5,341 bases of DNA, taken from NCBI GenBank assembly GCA_003168295.1, contig PMST01000090.1:14839-20179 (forward strand), written 5' to 3'. The stretch comes from Actinomycetota bacterium (GTDB lineage: Bacteria > Actinomycetota > Actinomycetes > Streptosporangiales > Streptosporangiaceae). Under the pieces are notes generated by a model. It was not told the origin of the DNA. It saw nothing but the letters and a program-made list of their open reading frames with translations, and did not search any database. Made by a program: the position numbers and the translations under genes. This document shows positions 1 through 5,341 of the stretch, piece by piece (the first letter of the stretch is position 1; the number at the start of each line of letters is the position of its first letter).

Positions 1-567
1 CACGGGTCGCTGACCGAGCCTGGCCGGTCGATGGCCCTGGAGATCACCTGCCCGGGCTCAGAGGCGGCGCTCGCGCTGGTCGGCGCCGCGCGGCGGCTGA
101 AGGTGCACGCCAAGGCGCGAGATGTGCGCGGCGTGGACCGGGTCGTGATCCGGGACGGCGAGGCGATCAGCGCCATGCTGACCAGGCTCGGCGCTCACGC
201 GGCGGTGATGGCCTGGGAGGAACGGCGGATGCGCCGCGAGGTCAGGGCGACCGCCAACCGGCTGGCGAACTTCGACGACGCCAACCTGCGCCGCAGCGCG
301 CGCGCCGCGGTGGCGGCGGGCGCCCGGGTGGAGCGCGCGCTGGAGATCCTGGGCCAGGACGCGCCGGAGCACCTGACCATGGCGGGCAAGCTGAGGATGG
401 CTCATCGTCAGGCCAGCCTGGAAGAACTCGGCCAGCTCGCCGACCCGCCGCTGACCAAGGACGCGATCGCCGGCCGCATCCGCCGTCTGCTGGCCATGGC
501 CGACCGCCGGGCCGGCGAGCAAGGCATCCCGAGCACCGAAGCCTTCCTCACCGTCGACATGCTCTAA
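1..567 (+). CDS. whiA: WhiA sporulation/cell-division transcription regulator, C-terminal part (5' end outside window)
   Basis: WhiA is a DNA-binding regulator with a degenerate LAGLIDADG homing-endonuclease fold followed by a helix-turn-helix. In Streptomyces it works with WhiB to start sporulation septation genes; in other bacteria it influences cell division. The frame is open from base 1, so the start lies upstream. About 188 codons remain of a family length near 320-330. The first visible residues (GSLTEPGRS) belong to the LAGLIDADG region. They are followed by [11 protein letters not shown], the highly conserved [16 protein letters not shown] linker, [13 protein letters not shown], and a C-terminal HTH segment around [19 protein letters not shown] with [11 protein letters not shown] behind it. 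It ends at TAA 565-567. In most actinobacteria gap follows directly on the same strand; here a minus-strand gene pair intervenes and the next gene is convergent with a 4-bp overlap. The identity is secure from the motifs. Only the truncation limits the description. Confidence 0.96.
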   Translation, partial: HGSLTEPGRSMALEITCPGSEAALALVGAARRLKVHAKARDVRGVDRVVIRDGEAISAMLTRLGAHAAVMAWEERRMRREVRATANRLANFDDANLRRSARAAVAAGARVERALEILGQDAPEHLTMAGKLRMAHRQASLEELGQLADPPLTKDAIAGRIRRLLAMADRRAGEQGIPSTEAFLTVDML

Positions 568-1787
568 CCGCTCTCAACCCGGCGCTTCGCCGAGGCTAGA
601 TGCGCCCGTTCAGCCGCGTTGCTGGTCCCGGCGATCGCGGCCTGGTACGCAAGAGCCGCGTCGGCGCCGCGACCCAGGCGGCTCAGCAGATCGGCGCGGA
701 TGGCGTGGAACAGGTAATACCCGCCGAGGTCCAGGCGTTCCACGATGGCGAGCGCCGCCGCCGGACCGTCGACCTCGGCGACCGCGACCGCGCGGTTCAG
801 CGCGACCACCGGGCTCGGGGCGACCGTGAGCAGCTGGTCGTACAGCGCCAGGATCTGGTCCCAGTCGGTGGCGGCCGCGACGGGCGCGTCACTGTGCACG
901 GCGCTGATCGCCGCCTGGAGCTGGTACGGGCCAGGCTGGTCGCGCCGCAGGCAGCGCCGGACGAGGGCCTGGCCCTCGGCGATGAGCGCCCGGTCCCAGC
1001 GGCTGCGGTCCTGGTCGGCGAGCAGCACCAGCGAGCCGTCGGGCCCGGTGCGTGCCGCCCGCCGCGACTCGGTGAGCAGCATCAGCGCGAGCAGGCCCGT
1101 CACCTCAGGCTCGTCCGGCATGAGCTGCGCGAGAAGTCGTCCCAGCCGGATCGCCTCGGCGCACAGATCGGCCCGGGCCAGCTGATCACCCGAGCTCGCC
1201 GTGTAGCCCTCGTTGAGGATCAGGTAGACGACCGCGAGCGCGGCCGCCAGCCGGCCGGGCAGATCAGCCTCTGCCGGAATGCGGTACGGGATGCCCGCGT
1301 CCCTGATTTTGGCCTTGGCCCGGACGAGCCGCTGGGCCATGGTCGGCTCGGGCACCAGGAACGCGTGCGCGATTTCCGCGGTGGTGAGCCCGCCAAGCAG
1401 CCGCAGCGTGAGCGCGACCTGGGCGGCGGTCGCCAGGGCCGGGTGGCAGCAGGTGAAGATGAGCCGCAGCCGGTCATCGCGCACCGGACCCTCCTGGACA
1501 GGTTGCTCGCGAGCGTGCAGCAGCATGGCCTGCGCGTGCTTGTCCGCGCGGGCCGCCTCGCGGCGCAGCCGGTCGATGGCCCGGTTGCGCGCGGTGGTGA
1601 TGATCCACCCGGCCGGGCTGGGCGGCAGACCGGCCGCCGGCCAGCGCCTGACCGCCTCGGCGAACGCGTCCTGCACCGCGTCCTCGGCGACGTCGATATC
1701 GCCGAAGACGCGGGTCAGGACGGCCACCGCACGGCCGTATTCCGCGCGGAAGACGCGCTCGATGCCGGCGAGTGCGGGCGGGACCAA
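564..1787 (-). CDS. ECF42-type RNA polymerase sigma factor with C-terminal helical/TPR extension
   Basis: This is a 407-residue sigma-70-family factor expected to direct core RNA polymerase to a small set of promoters. Sigma region 2 spans about residues 8-80, with [13 protein letters not shown] (30-42) and the promoter-melting/-10 segment [15 protein letters not shown] (63-77). Region 4 spans about 103-170, with the ECF41/42-like motif FTCCHPAL (111-118) and a recognition HTH around [22 protein letters not shown] (133-154). Residues 180-285 look like the DUF6596 helical domain (ILNEGY at 190-195). The C-terminus has TPR-like helices (about 313-400). Classical ECF factors are near 200 residues, so about half of this protein is extension; in the ECF42 group that part is thought to control activity in place of an anti-sigma factor. 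The start is TTG at 1785-1787: a stop lies in frame at 1824-1826, no ATG or GTG lies between, and a weak GGGG (1795-1798) sits 7 nt upstream. It follows the DGPF gene after 36 bp and ends at TAG inside the whiA stop. The inducing signal is unknown. Confidence 0.93.
   Translation of the reverse strand: MVPPALAGIERVFRAEYGRAVAVLTRVFGDIDVAEDAVQDAFAEAVRRWPAAGLPPSPAGWIITTARNRAIDRLRREAARADKHAQAMLLHAREQPVQEGPVRDDRLRLIFTCCHPALATAAQVALTLRLLGGLTTAEIAHAFLVPEPTMAQRLVRAKAKIRDAGIPYRIPAEADLPGRLAAALAVVYLILNEGYTASSGDQLARADLCAEAIRLGRLLAQLMPDEPEVTGLLALMLLTESRRAARTGPDGSLVLLADQDRSRWDRALIAEGQALVRRCLRRDQPGPYQLQAAISAVHSDAPVAAATDWDQILALYDQLLTVAPSPVVALNRAVAVAEVDGPAAALAIVERLDLGGYYLFHAIRADLLSRLGRGADAALAYQAAIAGTSNAAERAHLASAKRRVESG
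580..592. other. Short GC stem-loop just past the whiA stop
   Basis: CGGCG (580-584) and CGCCG (588-592) form a perfect 5-bp inverted repeat around a CTT loop, starting 12 bases after the whiA stop. No T-tract follows on the plus strand. It lies inside the last codons of the opposing sigma gene. It could act as a weak intrinsic terminator or RNA 3'-end structure for whiA, but a stem this short is common by chance in DNA of this GC content. Confidence 0.22.
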
Positions 1788-1789
1788 CC

Positions 1790-1857
1790 TCAGACCCCGG
1801 CCAGGTCCGCCATGGGCCGCACTTCAGTCCCCGGCCAGGTCCACCATGGGCCGGACC
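1790..1857. repeat. Imperfect tandem direct duplication, 2 x 34 bp
   Basis: Bases 1790-1823 and 1824-1857 are adjacent copies of a 34-bp unit, identical at 30 of 34 positions. Each begins TCAG, then CCCCGGCCAGGTCC, and ends near CCATGGGCCG. The differences are at unit positions 5, 20, 31 and 34. The right copy encodes the last residues and stop of the minus-strand DGPF protein (RPMVDLAGD, stop). The left copy encodes the same ending (RPMADLAGV, stop) in another frame, because 34 is not a multiple of three, and it fills nearly all of the gap before the sigma TTG start. A segmental duplication of the gene's 3' end explains this simply. Confidence 0.88.
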
Positions 1858-2177
1858 TCGACCGGCAGCCGGCACGCCTCGGTGGCCTTGCGGGCCCAGC
1901 CGAGCGCGGCGTCCAGATCAGGCGCCCTGATGATCCAGAAGCCCCCGACGTGCTCCTTACCCTCGGCGAACGGCCCGTCGGTGACGAGCACGCCGCCGTC
2001 CGCGGCCCGTACCACCGTGGCCGTCTCCGGCGGGTGCAGCCCGGCATTGAACACCCAGGCGCCGGCGGCCCGCATGTCCTGGTCCACCGCGGAGATATCC
2101 CGCATGATCGGCTCGAGGACCTCCGGCGGAGGCGGATCCCCGTCCGGCTGATAGATGCTGAGCACGTACTGCTTCAT
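1824..2177 (-). CDS. YCII-related / DGPF-domain protein
   Basis: This is a 117-residue soluble cytoplasmic protein of the YCII-like superfamily (ferredoxin-like alpha/beta fold). It has the signature VTDGPFAEGKEHVGGFWII at about residues 65-83, with DGPF at 67-70. The N-terminus MKQYVLSIYQPDG is the typical first strand, and the length is normal for the family. There is no signal peptide or membrane segment. The biochemical activity of DGPF proteins is not established; this type is repeatedly encoded beside ECF42 sigma factors and is regarded as their main regulatory target. The ATG at 2175-2177 is preceded by AGAGG (2186-2190, minus strand) at 8-nt spacing. It is the first gene of a probable two-gene unit with the sigma factor. 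A candidate ECF42-type promoter lies at 2255-2281 and two hairpins lie in the predicted leader. The last codons and stop are tandemly duplicated (1790-1857). Confidence 0.9.
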   Translation of the reverse strand: MKQYVLSIYQPDGDPPPPEVLEPIMRDISAVDQDMRAAGAWVFNAGLHPPETATVVRAADGGVLVTDGPFAEGKEHVGGFWIIRAPDLDAALGWARKATEACRLPVEVRPMVDLAGD

Positions 2178-2187
2178 CTCGGTAACC

Positions 2188-2205
2188 TCTTTTCCCTCGA
2201 AAAGA
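2188..2205 (-). promoter_or_regulatory. Perfect stem-loop reaching into the DGPF ribosome binding site
   Basis: On the minus strand TCTTTTC, loop GAGG, GAAAAGA forms a perfect 7-bp inverted repeat. The 3' arm ends in AGA, the first three bases of the AGAGG Shine-Dalgarno (2186-2190) that serves the ATG at 2177. The loop itself is a GAGG. In RNA the stem would partly hide the ribosome binding site, so it may tune translation of the DGPF protein. The stem is A/U-rich apart from two pairs, so it should be weak and easily opened. The repeat is seen directly; the function is inferred. Confidence 0.5.
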
Positions 2206-2210
2206 CGCTA

Positions 2211-2237
2211 CGCCGGGAGAGGGGGTGAAGCCCGGCG
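2211..2237 (-). promoter_or_regulatory. GC-rich stem-loop in the predicted DGPF leader
   Basis: CGCCGGG and CCCGGCG (2231-2237 and 2211-2217) are perfect 7-bp complementary arms around a 13-nt loop. The structure lies between the candidate promoter (2255-2281) and the ribosome-site hairpin (2188-2205). In the minus-strand transcript it would fold first and be stable, all seven pairs being G-C. It could be a leader-stabilising or attenuating element. GC-rich repeats of this length also arise by chance here. Confidence 0.38.
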
Positions 2238-2254
2238 ATGCCTGTCACCAGCTA

Positions 2255-2281
2255 CACGAATCCGGGCGGCCCCGATCGACA
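2255..2281 (-). promoter_or_regulatory. Candidate ECF42-type promoter of the DGPF-sigma unit
   Basis: Read on the minus strand, TGTCGA (2281-2276) is followed after 17 nt by CGTG (2258-2255). From memory, published work on ECF42 in Streptomyces venezuelae gives target promoters with TGTCGA at -35 and CGA/TC at -10. The -35 here is an exact match, the -10 matches three of four bases, and the spacing is plausible. A start near base 2248 would give a leader of about 70 nt. This supports autoregulation of the pair. As a caution, the hexamer in the same orientation also occurs at 554-559 and 3017-3022 inside coding sequence, so it is position and spacing that make this copy persuasive. Confidence 0.6.
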
Positions 2282-2329
2282 GGGACGCTGAGCCGGTGGC
2301 CGTGGGCGGGTAGCGGGGCCGTTCGGATC

Positions 2330-2346
2330 AAAGAATTTTCTTTTTT
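2330..2346. other. AT-rich inverted repeat with T-tract upstream of gap
   Basis: AAAGAA (2330-2335) and TTCTTT (2338-2343) are perfect complementary arms separated by TT, and the T run continues to 2346. Such an AT-rich tract stands out in DNA of this composition and directly precedes the palindrome at 2352-2361. It may be an UP-like or easily melted promoter element, or a protein-binding site. No plus-strand gene ends upstream for it to terminate. Confidence 0.35.
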
Positions 2347-2348
2347 GC

Positions 2349-2354
2349 TATGGT
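2349..2354 (+). promoter_or_regulatory. Possible -10 element for gap overlapping the palindrome
   Basis: TATGGT fits the TANNNT actinobacterial -10 pattern and lies at the end of the AT-rich tract, overlapping the GGTCTAGACC palindrome. No good -35 lies 16-19 bp upstream, so the assignment is weak. A repressor on the palindrome would block such a promoter. A start here would leave a leader of about 150 nt before gap. Confidence 0.25.
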
Positions 2355-2362
2355 CTAGACCT
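2351..2362. promoter_or_regulatory. DasR-like (dre) operator palindrome upstream of gap
   Basis: GGTCTAGACC (2352-2361) is a perfect 10-bp palindrome; with the preceding T it reads TGGTCTAGACC. The known binding site of DasR, the GntR-family regulator of N-acetylglucosamine and phosphotransferase-system genes in streptomycetes, is close to A(C/G)TGGTCTAGACCA(C/G)T. All 11 central positions 3-13 match and the outer flanks do not. It also resembles the TGGTCCAGACCT direct repeats of Streptomyces chitinase promoters. It lies about 155 bp before the gap start and about 175 bp before the divergent DGPF start, so it most plausibly acts on gap-pgk-tpiA. The match is seen directly; binding and a DasR protein in this organism are inferred. 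Confidence 0.55.
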
Positions 2363-2481
2363 TGTGAGGAGACTGCGCCTGCCTGCCCAGTACAGGGGCC
2401 TTGACCGGCTCCGCGCCTGCAGGTCTGGCGGCGCCTTGCGGCCATCGAAGGAGGCGGCGTCCGATAGTCTCGGATCGCTGA

Positions 2482-3527
<1,046 letters not shown>

Positions 3528-3528
<1 letters not shown>

Positions 3529-4760
3529 TGCGGTCCATCGACGACCTGGAGGTGATGGGCCGGCGTGTGCTGCTGCGCTCGGACCTGAACGTCCCGCTGG
3601 ACCTGACCGGCACCGGGGAGATCACCGACGACGGCCGGATCCGGGCCAGCCTGCCGGTGATCAGCAAGCTGTCCGACCGGGGCGCGCGGGTCATCATCCT
3701 GGCGCACCTCGGCCGCCCCAAGGGCGCCACCTTCGAGGAGCGCGCGGCCGGCGGCCCCTCGCTGCGGCCGGTGGCGGCGCGGCTGGGCGAACTGCTCGGC
3801 AGGCCCGTCTCGTTCGCCACCGACGTGGCGGGCGCCTCGGCGGCCGAAACCGCGTTCAGCCTGGGAGACGAGGACGTCGCGGTCCTGGAGAACGTGCGTT
3901 TCGAGCCCGCCGAGACCAGCAAGGACGATGCGGAGCGCGCGGCGCTCGCGCAGCGGCTGGCCGGCTTCGGCGAGCTGTACGTGGGGGACGGGTTCGGCGC
4001 CGTGCACCGCAAGCACGCGTCGGTGTACGACCTGCCGAGTCTGCTCCCGAACGCCGCGGGTGACCTGGTACGAGACGAGGTGGCCGTGCTGCGGCGGCTG
4101 ACCACCGACCCGGCCCGCCCGTTCGTGGTGGTGCTCGGCGGCAAGAAGCCCTCGGAAAAGCTCGGGGTGATCGGCAACCTGCTTAACCTGGCGGACCGGA
4201 TCCTCATCGGCGGCGGCATGGGGTATACGTTCCTCGCCGCGCAAGGCTACGAGGTCGGGAATTCGGTGCTCGAAGCCGACCAGATTCCCGCGGTCAAGGC
4301 CGTGATGGCCGAAGCCGAGCGGCGCGGCGTGGAACTCGTCCTGCCCGTGGACCTGGTCGCGGCGACTCATTTCGCGCCCGACGCCGACCACGAGGTGGTA
4401 GCGGTGGCCGACTTTCCCGCCGACCGGGAAGGGGTGGACGCAGGCCCGCGGACCCGGGCCCTGTTCGCCGACAAGCTCTCCGACGCCCGGACGGTCTTCT
4501 GGAACGGGCCGGTCGGGGTGTTTGAGTTCCCGGCCTTCTCGGCCGGCACCCGCGCGGTGGCCGAGGCCGTGGCCGCCGTGCACGGGCTGACCGTGGTCGG
4601 CGGCGGCGACTCCGCCGCGGCGGTGCGGGCGCTCGGCATTCCCGAGAAGTCGTTCGGGCACATCTCCACCGGTGGCGGGGCGAGCCTGGAGTACCTCGAG
4701 GGCAAGACGCTGCCCGGGCTGACCGCGCTGGAAGACTCCACAGAAGAGGACAGGGTATGA
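3528..4760 (+). CDS. pgk: Phosphoglycerate kinase
   Basis: This monomeric cytoplasmic kinase transfers phosphate from 1,3-bisphosphoglycerate to ADP, giving 3-phosphoglycerate and the first ATP of lower glycolysis. The 410 residues are slightly longer than the usual 390-400. N-domain substrate residues are visible in RSDLNVPLD (17-25), HLGRPKG (60-66), [14 protein letters not shown] (121-134, with Arg124) and [10 protein letters not shown] (156-165). The C-domain nucleotide site shows [12 protein letters not shown] (204-215), [10 protein letters not shown] (324-333), GGGDSAAA (358-365) and [16 protein letters not shown] (378-393). The family form of the first of these is usually GGAKVSDK; here A is K and V is P, but the conserved lysines remain. 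The ATG overlaps the gap TAA by one base (TAATG) with no strong Shine-Dalgarno, so translation is probably coupled to gap. The TGA overlaps the tpiA start by 4 bp. The short tail EDSTEEDRV carries the ribosome site for tpiA in its codons. Confidence 0.98.
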
Positions 4761-5341
4761 CCAGTCGTTCCCGCGGCCCCGGTATGGGCGCCAGGTTTCC
4801 GCTGATGGCGGGCAACTGGAAGATGTACGAGAACCACTTCGAGGCGATCGCGCTGGTCCAGAAGCTCGCCTTCACGCTGACCGGCAAGGACTTCGACTCG
4901 GTCGAGGTGGCTGTGCTGCCGCCGTTCACCGCGCTGCGCAGCGTGCAGACGCTGATCGACGGAGACAAGCTGCGGATCTCCTACGGTGCCCAGGACCTGT
5001 CCCAGCACGACGCGGGCGCGCATACCGGCGACATTTCCGGGTCGATGCTGGCCAAGCTGGGCTGTGACTACGTGCTGGCCGGGCATTCCGAGCGGCGGCA
5101 GTACCACGCCGAAACGGACGAGCTGGTCAGCGCCAAGGTACAGGCCGCGTTGCGGTGGGAGCTGACGCCGATCCTGTGCGTGGGGGAGTCGCTCGAGATC
5201 CGCCAGGCCGGGCAGCATATCCAGCACATCCTGGGACAGCTCGAGGTGGCGCTGAACGGCATCCCGGCCGCCTCGGTGGCCGCGATGGTGGTCGCCTACG
5301 AGCCGGTCTGGGCCATCGGGACCGGGGAGGTGGCCACCCCG
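4757..5341 (+). CDS. tpiA: Triose-phosphate isomerase, N-terminal part (3' end outside window)
   Basis: The enzyme interconverts dihydroxyacetone phosphate and glyceraldehyde 3-phosphate, feeding GAPDH; it is a TIM-barrel dimer in the cytoplasm. The window shows 195 of roughly 255-260 codons. Catalytic residues are in place: Asn20 and Lys22 in MAGNWKM, the electrophile His110 in [10 protein letters not shown] (108-117), and the base Glu182 in [11 protein letters not shown] (180-190), where the mobile loop begins. The start ATG (4757-4759) overlaps the pgk stop as ATGA, and GAGGA (4746-4750) lies 6 nt before it. This start gives an N-terminus about 9-10 residues longer than in many homologues; the ATG at 4784 ([13 protein letters not shown]) is an alternative but lacks the coupling overlap. 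The residue after NWKM is Tyr24 where Asn is usual, a modest oddity near the active-site loop. In related genomes secG typically follows, but it would lie beyond the window. Confidence 0.97.
   Translation, partial: MTSRSRGPGMGARFPLMAGNWKMYENHFEAIALVQKLAFTLTGKDFDSVEVAVLPPFTALRSVQTLIDGDKLRISYGAQDLSQHDAGAHTGDISGSMLAKLGCDYVLAGHSERRQYHAETDELVSAKVQAALRWELTPILCVGESLEIRQAGQHIQHILGQLEVALNGIPAASVAAMVVAYEPVWAIGTGEVATP

Noticed and set aside
554..559. A second TGTCGA (minus strand) at the end of whiA as an ECF42 -35 box
   Set aside because: It lies inside the whiA coding end and points downstream into whiA antisense with no gene to serve; this hexamer is expected by chance a few times per window of this size.
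1279..2151. A 290-codon plus-strand frame rich in Ser, Ala and Arg
   Set aside because: This is the other-frame shadow of the sigma and DGPF genes, with no domain and no ribosome site.
600..2228. A 542-codon open frame on the plus strand opposite the sigma and DGPF genes
   Set aside because: Its product is an Arg/Gly/Asp-rich low-complexity string with no recognisable domain, as expected antisense to high-GC codons. The minus-strand frames carry clear family motifs.
2330..2346. The inverted repeat plus T-tract read as an intrinsic terminator
   Set aside because: The stem is A/T-only except two pairs, and no plus-strand gene ends upstream of it. A regulatory or melting role for gap is more reasonable.

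Overview
The window comes from a high-GC actinobacterium. Codon third positions are strongly G/C, WhiA (an Actinobacteria/Firmicutes family) is present, and the order whiA – gap – pgk – tpiA is the conserved actinobacterial arrangement. The glycolytic proteins and the WhiA C-terminus resemble those of Streptomyces, Streptosporangiales and related mycelial actinomycetes. I cannot fix the genus from sequence alone.

Layout: (1) bases 1-567, plus strand, hold the C-terminal 188 codons of whiA, cut by the window edge. (2) Bases 564-2177, minus strand, hold a two-gene unit transcribed back toward whiA: a small YCII/DGPF-domain protein, then a 407-residue ECF42-type sigma factor with a long C-terminal helical/TPR extension. 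The sigma gene runs into whiA, and the two convergent stop codons overlap by 4 bp. (3) Bases 2178-2514 are a divergent regulatory region. On the minus strand it carries a candidate ECF42-type promoter followed by two perfect inverted repeats in the predicted leader, one of which reaches into the Shine-Dalgarno sequence. On the plus side it carries an AT-rich tract and a perfect palindrome that matches the core of DasR (dre) operators. (4) Bases 2515-5341, plus strand, hold a tightly coupled glycolytic operon: gap, pgk (1-bp overlap) and tpiA (4-bp overlap), the last cut by the window end.

The three glycolytic enzymes act in sequence in lower glycolysis. Triose-phosphate isomerase supplies glyceraldehyde 3-phosphate, GAPDH oxidises and phosphorylates it to 1,3-bisphosphoglycerate, and PGK makes ATP from that. 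The ECF42/DGPF pair is a recurrent partnership in which the sigma factor is thought to switch on its DGPF partner and itself. No anti-sigma factor is seen in this window, and the C-terminal extension is the presumed control domain. Here the pair sits inside the usually adjacent whiA-gap junction.

The most interesting points are the candidate ECF42 promoter and structured leader, the DasR-like palindrome in front of a central glycolytic operon, and a 34-bp tandem duplication that copies the end of the DGPF gene, stop codon included, into the gap before the sigma start.
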